This document shows, piece by piece, positions 8,047-14,698 of a stretch of DNA of 14,965 nt (position 1 is its first letter; every line of letters starts with the position of its first letter). A model generated the notes under the pieces. The model worked only from the letters and a program-made list of their open reading frames with translations. It was not told the DNA's origin and did no database searches. The stretch is from Candidatus Bathyarchaeota archaeon. Its GTDB lineage: Archaea > Asgardarchaeota > Lokiarchaeia > Sigyniarchaeales > Sigyniarchaeaceae. Both the position numbers and the translations under genes were made by a program. The stretch lies in contig WJJB01000183.1 of the NCBI GenBank assembly GCA_014729935.1, positions 1 through 14,965 of the forward strand. The letters are read 5' to 3'.

Positions 8047-9048
8047 ATGAATTTTATCTCTGGAGTTGACATTGGAGGCACGAGCATTCGGGTTGCCATC
8101 GCCCCACTTGAATCCCTCTCCATGGATTCCATTGAAAAAAGGAAGGTGAGCACGCCGAAGGAATCGCCCTTATCAATAAGCACCGTGGTGCGTCAAATAA
8201 TCCAAGAATTGCTCAAGGATAATAATTTAACCCCGGAAAACCTTGCTTCCATCAACATCGCCACCGCGGGACCCATTGATATGGATAAAGGCGAAGTGTT
8301 CAACAATGCAAACCTCGGTTTCAAGTCCATCCCATTGAGGGAACCCATTTCCGCTTGTTTTCCCGGAATTCCCATTCATCTCATTAATGATTGCAACGGG
8401 GCTGTGCTCGGTGTGCATTTCTTCGAGGCGTTACCCGGGGAGAAGGATAATCTCGCATACGTTACCCTTTCTACGGGAATCGGTGGTGGGATAGTATTGA
8501 ATGGAAGATTGCTCCTAGGAAAGGAGGGTAATGCCGCAGAGGTCGGGCATGGCATCGTGAATCCCAATTCTGGTGTTTCTTGCAATTGTGGTTCTGTTGG
8601 CTGCTGGGAAGCTTTCAGCTCGGGCACGGCAGTCGCCCGCCATGCTCGAGATGGCATTAATCACCCAGCCTCCAATGGTAGAAAGATGCTGGAGCTCGCA
8701 GGGGGAACCCCTGGTGGAATAACTGCCAAGATCGTGTTTGAAGCGGCAAGGAACGGGGACCCCTTGGCAGGAAGCATCATTGACCAAGCGAACATGTACA
8801 ATTGCATCGGCATCGGACTCATGAATAATTACTATGACTTGGAAGTGGTATATCTCGGGGGATCCATGATGAAGGATGCTTCCCAGATCCTCCCGGTGCT
8901 CGAAGAACGATTCAAGATAGACCCGGTAAGGTATACCATCAACAAGCCTCCCACCATCAAGAAATCCACATTAGGCGACGAGGTGGGCATCTTGGGAGCG
9001 CTTGCCTTGGGAAAATACAAGTCTGAAGATAATCAAATACTCACCTGA
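8047..9048 (+). CDS. ROK-family sugar kinase (glucokinase-like)
   Basis: This 333-residue protein belongs to the ROK family (repressor, ORF, kinase), which phosphorylates glucose or related sugars, or N-acylated aminosugars, with ATP. It has the phosphate-1 motif DIGGTS (8-13), the catalytic Asp115 in IND, the phosphate-2 motif STGIGGGIV (142-150), the substrate Glu and zinc-ligand His in AEVGH (164-168), and the ROK zinc cluster CNCGSVGCWE (Cys179, Cys181, Cys186). No helix-turn-helix precedes the kinase domain, so this is an enzyme rather than a repressor. Length matches the family (about 300-330). The ATG at 8047 puts DIGGT near the N-terminus as expected; the Shine-Dalgarno (GGTG near 8036) is weak. 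It is followed after 17 bases by the PAC2 gene, probably one operon. The exact sugar cannot be assigned. Confidence 0.92.
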   Translation: MNFISGVDIGGTSIRVAIAPLESLSMDSIEKRKVSTPKESPLSISTVVRQIIQELLKDNNLTPENLASINIATAGPIDMDKGEVFNNANLGFKSIPLREPISACFPGIPIHLINDCNGAVLGVHFFEALPGEKDNLAYVTLSTGIGGGIVLNGRLLLGKEGNAAEVGHGIVNPNSGVSCNCGSVGCWEAFSSGTAVARHARDGINHPASNGRKMLELAGGTPGGITAKIVFEAARNGDPLAGSIIDQANMYNCIGIGLMNNYYDLEVVYLGGSMMKDASQILPVLEERFKIDPVRYTINKPPTIKKSTLGDEVGILGALALGKYKSEDNQILT

Positions 9049-9065
9049 ATTAGGAAAGAACTAAA

Positions 9066-9791
9066 ATGCCAATTGAAATTCACTTTTTTGAAGAAGTTAA
9101 CTTGGAAGGAAAGCATCTCATCACCGGATTCCATGGTATCGGTGTCGTTGGCTACATTGCCACGAAATTCCTCATCGAGGAGACGGGTGCCAGGAAGATA
9201 GGCATGATCACATCTGAAAAAATGCCACCCCTGGTTTCCTTGGACGAGGAGGGCACCATCCAGCTTCCATTTGAATTGTTCCTGGACGATGAAAACGATT
9301 TCGTGTATTTACTCGTGCGCTTCTCTCCACACCCATCTGAATTACGAGATTTCACCGTGAAAGTTGCCGAGCTCATCGAAAAGAGCGGCATGCATGGGTT
9401 GATATTACTTGGCGGATTGGACGAAAGTTACAAGCCTGATGATGACGAGCATGGTTACAGGGCGGTCATAACCAATGGCTTCAATGTGGAAGGGTTGGAT
9501 CTCGATGGACCACCATTGATCGACGCGGGATTATTCATCTCGGGAGGTATCGCAATGCTTCTTATCGAGCTTCAAAAGCGTCACGTGCCATCCATAACGC
9601 TGTTCCCGTTCGCAGATAGGGAAAATCCCGACATGGTCGCTGCATCAAAAGCCATCACGATCATCAACCAGCTTTTCGATATCCAAATCAAGACGGAAAA
9701 TCTCATGGAGGAAGCCAAGGAATTCGAGGAAGAGGTAGATCAGATCCTCCAGCAGGAGAAAAAAAAGGAATCCAACCACATTTACATGTGA
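9066..9791 (+). CDS. PAC2-family protein, proteasome assembly chaperone homologue
   Basis: This 241-residue protein carries the PAC2 fold signatures: GFHGIGVVGYIATKFL near residue 22, an IGMITSEKMPPLVS segment, the central LILLGGLDES, and DAGLFISGGIAMLLIELQKR leading to a helical C-terminal part. Archaeal members (PbaA/PbaB type) resemble eukaryotic 20S assembly chaperones PAC1-PAC2 and have been reported to bind archaeal 20S proteasomes. The last 40 residues form a charged coiled coil (about 205-235), and the protein ends in Ile-Tyr-Met, matching the hydrophobic-Tyr-any (HbYX) tripeptide that docks proteasome regulators into the alpha-ring pockets. A proteasome-binding role is therefore plausible, as inference. 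The start ATG at 9066 follows AGGAAAG at a 7-base spacing. It lies 17 bases after the ROK gene and 36 before the PHP gene, so co-transcription is likely although functions appear unrelated. Confidence 0.88.
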   Translation: MPIEIHFFEEVNLEGKHLITGFHGIGVVGYIATKFLIEETGARKIGMITSEKMPPLVSLDEEGTIQLPFELFLDDENDFVYLLVRFSPHPSELRDFTVKVAELIEKSGMHGLILLGGLDESYKPDDDEHGYRAVITNGFNVEGLDLDGPPLIDAGLFISGGIAMLLIELQKRHVPSITLFPFADRENPDMVAASKAITIINQLFDIQIKTENLMEEAKEFEEEVDQILQQEKKKESNHIYM

Positions 9792-9827
9792 CCTTGCTCT
9801 CCTAACCAATTTCACGGGAGAAATGAA

Positions 9828-10703
9828 TTGAAAAATATCTCCGATTATCACGTGCACACGCGCCAGAGCGGTTGCTGCAAGGAGGAATACGGGATCGTGG
9901 ATGCTGCCAAGGTTGCGGCGAGTCGTGGCATCCGGTTCCTTGGAATCACGGATCATGATGTCCCCTTCAAGAACGGTTACTTGCCACGCCACCGGAAAAT
10001 AGTGGATACCTTGGATATCGATGGTATCACCGTGCATCTTGGCTTGGAAGCTTCTATCAGGAACGCTCGAGGCAAGATACAAGTTTCATCATCGAACCTT
10101 TCTCTGCTTGATTTTCTCTCCATCTCCGAGCACGTGCACATCATGCCTCGCTGGACACTCATGCGCAGGGGCAGGAAGCACCTCATCGAGTCATGGTGGA
10201 ACGATCCAACCAGTCAATACCAACTTGAGAAATTCTACACGCGCCACGCGCGCATGACCCAGCGCGCTATCGAGCGGTACCAGCCAGATATACTCGCCCA
10301 CCCCTGGCGATTTCCATGGCATGCTGGTTTCTTGGACAAGGCAACGATCGTGGCTTACCAAGACACCTTGGAAGCAGCTGCTAAGAACGGCACTTGCATT
10401 GAAATATCCAAGTCGGCCATGGCACTCGTCCTATCAGCATTGGAAGGACAAGGATCTCATTACGAGACTTTCTTGGATCAGGAGAAATTTCCACGTTGGA
10501 AAGGAAAAATGGAACATGAAGTGATGGAACCCGTGGCATTTTTCACTGTATTCTTCAAAATCTGCCAGCAGAAAAACATCAAATTTACCTTGGGATCGGA
10601 TGCGCACCGGATGGAAGACATCGGCAGGTACCCTCCACTGGATCGAGTACTGGGGGCGATAGGTATCCAGCAAAATGCCATCAAGCATGTACTAATTAGA
10701 TGA
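9828..10703 (+). CDS. PHP-domain metal-dependent phosphoesterase (histidinol-phosphatase-like)
   Basis: This 291-residue enzyme has the PHP metal-binding set: YHVHT (His8, His10), TDHD (41-44), Glu74 in GLEASI, His102/His104 in EHVHIMP, His158 in AHPW, Glu192 in EISK, and the closing GSDAH (Asp258, His260). These residues bind two or three metal ions for phosphomonoester or phosphodiester hydrolysis, as in histidinol-phosphate phosphatase HisK and the PHP domains of DNA polymerases. The substrate is not evident; an N-terminal DNA-polymerase part is absent. The start is a TTG at 9828, preceded by GGGAG 7 bases upstream; the nearby ATG at 9823 is out of frame and stops at once. The reading frame begins right before the HxH motif, as usual for the family. 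It is probably the last gene of the ROK-PAC2-PHP transcript. Confidence 0.85.
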   Translation: MKNISDYHVHTRQSGCCKEEYGIVDAAKVAASRGIRFLGITDHDVPFKNGYLPRHRKIVDTLDIDGITVHLGLEASIRNARGKIQVSSSNLSLLDFLSISEHVHIMPRWTLMRRGRKHLIESWWNDPTSQYQLEKFYTRHARMTQRAIERYQPDILAHPWRFPWHAGFLDKATIVAYQDTLEAAAKNGTCIEISKSAMALVLSALEGQGSHYETFLDQEKFPRWKGKMEHEVMEPVAFFTVFFKICQQKNIKFTLGSDAHRMEDIGRYPPLDRVLGAIGIQQNAIKHVLIR

Positions 10704-10746
10704 ATAAAACCACATGGGGCGTAATGGTGTAATCTCGCAATGAGTG

Positions 10747-10766
10747 AAAAGAAAAGGAAAGAACGG
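10747..10766 (-). terminator. Pyrimidine-rich tract after the 7-TM gene
   Basis: On the minus strand, directly after the stop of the 7-TM gene, there is a run of T-rich pyrimidines (CTTTCCTTTTCTTTT). Such tracts terminate archaeal RNA polymerase without a hairpin. It sits between two convergent genes. Confidence 0.5.
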
Positions 10767-10768
10767 GT

Positions 10769-11518
10769 TTAATCTACCGTACGGAGACCGCGCCAATAAA
10801 GTATCGCTGATAGGGTTTGGATGATGCACCCGAGAACGATATCCAGCTTTCCATCGCCTGTTATCGAGAGTTCTTGAATTTCGAGCGTGATGATGAATCC
10901 GAAGTAAAACAGGATAGATGCAAAGATGATGGCTAACGAGCGTTTTCGAAGGTCACCCGTTGTCATGACTGCTAGCTTGATGTTTACTCCAACATTAATT
11001 ACGAGGCCGTACACGAGACCTAAGATCGTCCCGAAGAGAAGAACGAATGTCAAGTAACTCCACGTGAGAGCGGGGATGAATACAAACCATAAACCGATGG
11101 CAATTGCCGTGAGCATTTTTGTACCAATCGCCCTTTCCCAATTAATGGTTTTTTCAAGCGGGTATATCTGTGCTGCCTGCAAGAGAAGCAAGGCGGAAAG
11201 GCCAATGATATACAACGGTTGGACGGTATTATACAGGAAAAATATCTTATCCTGGTTCTCCTCAATGTCATGTCCTGGAAATTGACCCCGTAGCCAATTG
11301 GTTGCAGAGGGGTCCAGATATCCCCACAATGCATCTCCAGCCAAGGCAATCTGGACGGAAAAGAGGGCGGTGAAGAAGATCGCGTAGCCCAGGAAAAACA
11401 TGTTTGCGAATCCAGCAGCTTTTGACTTCCTGTACTTCCTTACGAAGAATACTGCCACCGTCAAGTACACGAAGATGAGCATGAAGCGAAATATGATTGA
11501 TAATTCCTCTGGGTTCAT
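10769..11518 (-). CDS. Seven-transmembrane protein of unknown function
   Basis: I do not recognise a family. The 249-residue product has seven clear hydrophobic helices (about 8-26, 37-60, 92-115, 134-152, 157-178, 192-212 and 225-244), short charged connecting loops (VRKYRKSK, TTGDLRKR) and one larger hydrophilic loop between helices 2 and 3 (about 62-90, with WLRGQFPGHDIEENQD). By the positive-inside rule the basic loops after helices 1, 3 and 5 would be cytosolic, placing the N-terminus outside. No catalytic motif, kinase domain or retinal lysine motif is seen. The layout resembles the 7-TM sensory regions found in archaeal receptors, but without a signalling domain this is only topology. 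ATG at 11518 is supported by a TATA box 47 bases upstream; the Shine-Dalgarno (GAG) is weak. Neighbouring minus-strand genes also encode membrane proteins. Confidence 0.8.
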   Translation of the reverse strand: MNPEELSIIFRFMLIFVYLTVAVFFVRKYRKSKAAGFANMFFLGYAIFFTALFSVQIALAGDALWGYLDPSATNWLRGQFPGHDIEENQDKIFFLYNTVQPLYIIGLSALLLLQAAQIYPLEKTINWERAIGTKMLTAIAIGLWFVFIPALTWSYLTFVLLFGTILGLVYGLVINVGVNIKLAVMTTGDLRKRSLAIIFASILFYFGFIITLEIQELSITGDGKLDIVLGCIIQTLSAILYWRGLRTVD

Positions 11519-11560
11519 TGCTTAATCATTCTCTTTTAATGAGGTTTACGTGAATAGTGA

Positions 11561-11570
11561 TTATATATAC
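11561..11570 (-). promoter_or_regulatory. TATA box of the 7-TM gene
   Basis: GTATATATAA on the minus strand is a near-ideal archaeal TATA box. Transcription would start near 11539, giving a leader of about 20 bases before the ATG at 11518. Confidence 0.65.
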
Positions 11571-11628
11571 GTGTTTTTTAAGGTTCTTACGGGTAGGATC
11601 GCCAAGGTCACCGGTTCATCTTGGTTGC

Positions 11629-12330
11629 TCAATATACTTTCGAAATGTTCAAGACAAGGATTGCTTTGTCGATGAAAATGGCGAACACGAGCATCCATTC
11701 GGTGAATGGAAATCCGATGAACCACCCGATAGGATCTCCCTTGTAACCGATCACGCCCATCCCGTTCAGGACAATGTTCGTGATGAATAACGCCGCGAAA
11801 AAGGAAAGGACCGCTATTTGGATGGAAAATAATTTTGCTATCGCTCGTTTTTCAGGTCCATTAAGTGTGGAGATCTTGAATCCAAGAAGTATCCATCCGA
11901 ATATCGCGCTCACGAAAAACCCGCCAAACCCTACATATGCTGAATACAAGTGCACTCGTCGGAGGTCGCCTCCTTCTTGGAAAGTCCCAACCATGAATAA
12001 GCCTATTGACGTGATTGTCTCGAAAAACAACGTCACCTTTCCCAAAATGGGTTTTTCCCTGCCAAGCTTGTCATGAATGGTGAAATAAAGTGGAATGATG
12101 CCAATGGCAACGGACCAGATGGCTAGGGTAAAGAAATACCACCCGTCGGGATTATCACCCATCACCCCGAGCGTGGAAAGTGAACTATCGATAATGGAAT
12201 ACGTCCCGGGGAAGATTATCCATGCCGTGGTGATGAATCCGAAAAATAAAGCGATCAACACGCAGAAGTATATCAAGAAGCCTCGTTTCGTTCGAGGAAC
12301 GATTTTACCTGAAATATCTTGAAAGGTCAT
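11629..12330 (-). CDS. Six-transmembrane DUF998-like membrane protein
   Basis: The 233-residue product has six hydrophobic helices (about 17-40, 62-85, 99-118, 127-150, 167-190 and 201-225). The first extracytoplasmic loop, with SIIDSSLSTLGVMGDNPDGW, resembles the conserved loop of the DUF998 (Frag1/DRAM-like) family, in which an S-x-LG segment followed by NP and an aromatic is usual. The biochemical function of this family is unknown. The first 15 residues are hydrophilic and basic (KIVPRTKR), so the N-terminus is probably cytosolic. The start ATG at 12330 is preceded by GGTGAT (12337-12342) at a 6-base spacing. A possible TATA element and repeat structures lie upstream. The next gene downstream, the 7-TM gene, has its own promoter 110 bases away. 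Confidence 0.75.
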   Translation of the reverse strand: MTFQDISGKIVPRTKRGFLIYFCVLIALFFGFITTAWIIFPGTYSIIDSSLSTLGVMGDNPDGWYFFTLAIWSVAIGIIPLYFTIHDKLGREKPILGKVTLFFETITSIGLFMVGTFQEGGDLRRVHLYSAYVGFGGFFVSAIFGWILLGFKISTLNGPEKRAIAKLFSIQIAVLSFFAALFITNIVLNGMGVIGYKGDPIGWFIGFPFTEWMLVFAIFIDKAILVLNISKVY

Positions 12331-12374
12331 TGGGAAATCACCGGAATGGGGGCTTTATCTGTTTTGCGAAGGAG

Positions 12375-12412
12375 ACCATTCACTTCAAGGATGCGGTGAA
12401 TATCACCATTCA
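12375..12412. promoter_or_regulatory. Operator-like repeat cluster upstream of the DUF998-like gene
   Basis: Two direct copies of ACCATTCA (12375-12382 and 12405-12412) start exactly 30 bases apart, about three DNA turns, and the palindrome GGTGA-ATA-TCACC lies at 12395-12407, overlapping the second copy. Together they sit between a TATA-like element (ACTATTTAGG on the minus strand, 12435-12444) and the start codon at 12330, where a repressor could block transcription. This is sequence geometry only; no regulator is identified. Confidence 0.35.
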
Positions 12413-12550
12413 GGAATTCCATTGTCCCACACGCCCTAAATAGTGGCTCGTGCATTCGATCGTGATGAAGTTCGGTAATTCGTCCAGCTAGATGCGATCA
12501 AAAAGGCTAATTACACTCTCGTAATCATGTTACATTCGTGCGCAGGAAAC

Positions 12551-12560
12551 GAAGAAAGAA
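12551..12560 (-). terminator. T-rich tract directly after tRNA-Arg
   Basis: On the minus strand, TTCTTTCTTC follows immediately after the discriminator base of the tRNA, and a second tract CTTTTT lies about 50 bases further. Either could end the tRNA transcript. Confidence 0.45.
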
Positions 12561-12635
12561 CGGGCACGGCAAGATTTGAACTTGCGACATCTGGCTCCGG
12601 AAGCCAGTGCCCTATCCATGCTAGACTACGTGCCC
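12561..12635 (-). tRNA. tRNA-Arg (anticodon CCG)
   Basis: Read on the minus strand, the 75 bases fold into a full cloverleaf. The acceptor stem is GGGCACG/CGTGCCC (7 pairs). The D stem is GTCT/GGGC with two G-T pairs and a loop containing GG. The anticodon stem CTGGC/GCCAG encloses the loop TTCCGGA, so the anticodon is CCG, reading the CGG arginine codon. The variable loop has 5 bases (ATGTC). The T arm is GCAAG-TTCAAAT-CTTGC. The discriminator is G and CCA is not encoded, as is common in archaea. There is no intron. It lies 29 bases after the PAP2 gene on the same strand; no clear tRNA promoter fits in that gap, so the promoter may be within the end of that gene or the two may be co-transcribed. 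Confidence 0.95.
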
Positions 12636-12664
12636 AGGGAATGCCAAGCTGATACAGCCAAGCC

Positions 12665-13378
12665 TCACGCGCCGAACAGGTGTAGCGGGTATAGGAATAA
12701 CAGCACAAGCCCGTATGACAGGATGGCGACCATGGCTCCATAGACCAGCTGCATGGGCGTGTGCTTCTTTAATTCCAGTCGTGACCAGATGATTCCCGCA
12801 ACGACTGGCACGGTGATAAATAGCGTCCACCAACCAGCGATGATGGCGATAGCCACGGAGGGACCGGCAGCTCCCGCTGCATGCGCTGATATCTTCCACT
12901 TCAAATTCACGATCAACAGGGTGCCATTCAGGATCACGGATATGATAGAAATGTTAAACATGGACCACGATGGCAATGCCCATGGCGAGAATATCAGGAT
13001 GCCGGCGGCATAACAGCCCTCGATCACCAAGTAATAGGGGGTTCTCGATGCCCTATCGGTGAAATCGAAATCAACCTTCCATACCTTCATGGCCATCACC
13101 AGGAAGAATCCCGGGGCGAACACCATCACCAGGAAACCAACCAAGAAGACAATCCACGGTTGCACACTCTGGGGGGGGATGAAGGAAAAGATCAGGCCGA
13201 CGATCAAGCTGAACGTGACGGCGTTGCCCACATCGGATAGAATCCTTGCCACCTTGTATCGCAATTTCTTTGGTTCATCAGCGGTTTCCATCTCACCTGT
13301 GCCGGGGATTGTCCCTGGCTCGTCATCGGAACTACCGGGTGCACCATTCGCACCACCATGTCCAAGCTTGCCAGCCAT
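12665..13378 (-). CDS. PAP2-superfamily membrane phosphatase-like protein
   Basis: The 237-residue product has a hydrophilic Gly/Asp/Glu-rich N-terminal tail (1-40) and about six transmembrane helices (50-67, 75-97, 115-133, 139-158, 172-197, 210-234). PAP2-type motifs are present in altered form: DRASRTP (108-114) for motif 1 with Arg112, KISAH with His166 in the place of the usual PSGH, and SRLELKKH with Arg200 and His206 for motif 3 (SRxxxxxH). The three key basic residues are thus kept, so phosphatase activity on a lipid or isoprenoid phosphate at the membrane is plausible; the substrate is unknown. The variant K-I-S-x-H is recurrent in archaeal and bacterial PAP2 relatives as far as I recall. 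ATG at 13378 is favoured over an in-frame ATG at 13291 because a TATA box lies 26 bases upstream, implying a leaderless mRNA. Confidence 0.8.
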   Translation of the reverse strand: MAGKLGHGGANGAPGSSDDEPGTIPGTGEMETADEPKKLRYKVARILSDVGNAVTFSLIVGLIFSFIPPQSVQPWIVFLVGFLVMVFAPGFFLVMAMKVWKVDFDFTDRASRTPYYLVIEGCYAAGILIFSPWALPSWSMFNISIISVILNGTLLIVNLKWKISAHAAGAAGPSVAIAIIAGWWTLFITVPVVAGIIWSRLELKKHTPMQLVYGAMVAILSYGLVLLFLYPLHLFGA

Positions 13379-13400
13379 GTGAAGTTAAGGGAATCCCGGG

Positions 13401-13408
13401 ATAAAAGC
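13401..13408 (-). promoter_or_regulatory. TATA box of the PAP2-like gene
   Basis: CTTTTAT on the minus strand is centred 26 bases before the ATG at 13378, and no Shine-Dalgarno precedes that ATG. Both facts point to a leaderless transcript. Confidence 0.55.
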
Positions 13409-13516
13409 ATTGCTTGGATAGTGAGCGCGATTGAAAATCACCCGCGAGGTTCCGGCCCATGTTCCTTGAATTACTAATTGAATGGTATTACCCCCAGGGT
13501 GCTTCCGCACATGGGT

Positions 13517-13523
13517 AAAAAAA
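13517..13523 (-). terminator. T7 run downstream of the histone gene
   Basis: On the minus strand the run CCCTTTTTTTACCC lies about 70 bases after the histone stop, in a pyrimidine-rich stretch. It is the best candidate for histone transcript termination. The rest of the 213-base spacer 13379-13591 holds only the PAP2 promoter and shows no coding signal. Confidence 0.55.
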
Positions 13524-13591
13524 GGGAAGGGAGGTGAGGAACACACGCCTGGTCGGTTGTTTCCCTTTTCAGTGCAGCACGTGAGTGCAAT

Positions 13592-13819
13592 TCACCTGCG
13601 CCATTGCTTATACGCGAGCTTGATGTCGGAATCCTTCACCGTGGTTCGCTTCGCGTGCTTGGCGAGATCGATGGCGCGATTCGCGATCTCCTTGCCCAGT
13701 TGCTCCAATATAACACCAAGTTCCTTGGCAGCACTTTCGCTTACCCTATCCGCGTTAGCCTTCCGGATCAACCTATCGATTGGAGCTATGGGGATGATCC
13801 TATCATTCTCGGTTTTCAT
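13592..13819 (-). CDS. Archaeal histone (HMf type)
   Basis: The 75-residue protein is a single histone fold that dimerises and wraps DNA in the archaeal chromatin. It aligns along its length with HMfA/HMfB: PIAPIDRLIRKA for helix 1, ADRVSESAAKEL for loop 1 and the start of helix 2 with the DNA-contacting Arg, the long helix 2 LGVILEQLGKEIANRAIDLAKHA, then KRTTVKDSDIKLA for loop 2 and helix 3. It has a six-residue N-terminal extension (MKTEND) and ends KQWRR without a C-terminal tail. The ATG at 13819 is chosen over an in-frame ATG at 13855 because GGAGGGA lies 7 bases before it, whereas the TATA box would put the transcription start at about 13847, downstream of 13855. It is a monocistronic gene next to the group II intron. 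Confidence 0.95.
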   Translation of the reverse strand: MKTENDRIIPIAPIDRLIRKANADRVSESAAKELGVILEQLGKEIANRAIDLAKHAKRTTVKDSDIKLAYKQWRR

Positions 13820-13826
13820 GAAGCTA

Positions 13827-13833
13827 TCCCTCC
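13827..13833 (-). promoter_or_regulatory. Strong Shine-Dalgarno of the histone gene
   Basis: GGAGGGA on the minus strand, 7 bases before the ATG at 13819, is the strongest ribosome binding site in the window and decides the histone start. Confidence 0.75.
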
Positions 13834-13865
13834 GTGAGCGACGCGTAGCATACATCGTACCAAGC

Positions 13866-13880
13866 GTTTAAATATTTTTT
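13866..13880 (-). promoter_or_regulatory. TATA box of the histone gene
   Basis: The minus-strand sequence AAAAAATATTTAAAC is an A/T-rich TATA element. Transcription about 26 bases downstream would start near 13847, giving a leader of roughly 28 bases that contains the Shine-Dalgarno. Confidence 0.65.
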
Positions 13881-14251
13881 CGACGGAATGGAAATGGAAA
13901 GTATCTTCAGGTGCCGTTTCCCGCCATGGACCGCAGGATTACTTGCTATGAGATCCGGGTCGAGAAATCCAGATAGCTATAAACTGGACGAACTTGGAGT
14001 GCGACATGTAAGCTCCAGAGAGTTAATCTGGGACGTGTGACGTGATAGCGCATAAACCAGATGGCATGATGACCGCCATTGGCTACCCCGGCGTGCGGTG
14101 CTGGCAACGGCGCGTTGCGAAGGCCGGGGAACAATGTAGCCTCGTGCCCAGCCACGAGGGCATTGAGGAGCTAGCCAAGGCATCCATGGCAAACGAGAGT
14201 GAAGGAATGATAAACCCCGTAACGTCCAACTGGCGAAAAGTGGCTGGCACG

Positions 14252-14590
14252 CCAAGACCAAAACGGTACTACCGTTACAGCAATGCCAAGAGGGTTTTCT
14301 CACATGTCGACTTTCGTATATGGGGAATGCTATGGTCGTGGGCCTGGCGACGGCATAAGCACGAGGATAAGAACACGGCATGGGTGAAGTGCAAGTATTT
14401 TTTCCACATTGGATCCCGTGCCTGGGTATTCGCCGACAAGCCTGACCACCAGCTCTACTATACCGAGAAAACCAAGGTAAGTATGCGTTCCTACCGGAAG
14501 GTTAAGGGCCATGCGAGCCCGTTCGACGTGACTCTTAGACAGTATTGGTTGGACAGACATAGAAATTCCAGCGAGTATCATGCCACGTGA
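14252..14590 (+). pseudogene. ltrA-like fragment: C-terminal remnant of group II intron maturase (domain X only)
   Basis: About 112 residues match the maturase-specific (GIIM/X) end of group II intron reverse transcriptase/maturases: KRYYRYSNAKRVFSHVDF, then WSWAWRRHKHEDKNTAWVKCKYF, and a closing VKGHASPFDVTLRQYWLDRH. The family is normally 400-600 residues; the whole reverse transcriptase (YxDD) part is missing. The frame is open upstream to 14042, but that part (with cysteine-rich and arginine-rich stretches) does not resemble the RT and overlaps what look like ribozyme domains, so I regard its openness as chance. No HNH endonuclease domain follows. The stop at 14588-14590 precedes domain V by 74 bases, the normal position within domain IV. 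A start at ATG 14186 could still produce a small X-domain protein; whether it is expressed and supports splicing is unknown. Confidence 0.8.
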
Positions 14591-14664
14591 CCTCGCTTCC
14601 AGCAAGGGGGCAGCGACGAGCTGCCACCGGGGGACGCGGCAACGCGAGACGGGTCCCGGAGCCA

Positions 14665-14698
14665 GAGCCGAGTGCGGGGAAACTCGCACGCTCGGTTC
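14665..14698 (+). ncRNA. Group II intron domain V (catalytic hairpin)
   Basis: The 34 bases start GAGCCG and end CGGTTC. Lower stem GAGCCGAG pairs with CTCGGTTC (8 pairs, one G-T), upper stem TGCGGG pairs with CTCGCA around a GAAA tetraloop, and CG forms the two-base bulge. The AGC catalytic triad is intact. This is the most diagnostic part of the intron. Confidence 0.92.

Noticed and set aside
13820..13855. Twelve-residue N-terminal extension of the histone (ATG at 13855)
   Set aside because: The TATA box would place the transcript start downstream of that ATG, and the strong Shine-Dalgarno points to 13819.
13482..13871. A 129-codon plus-strand open frame
   Set aside because: It is antisense to the histone gene, including its promoter; the histone call is much stronger.
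14036..14041. GTGTGACG as an alternative 5' end of the intron
   Set aside because: It also fits GUGYG, but the upstream GTGCGAC at 13999 is followed by a stem in which this GTGTG pairs with ACATG, as expected inside domain I.
14042..14251. N-terminal 70 residues of the open frame leading into the maturase domain
   Set aside because: They have no resemblance to a reverse transcriptase and overlap the expected ribozyme domains I-III; I treat the open frame as chance.
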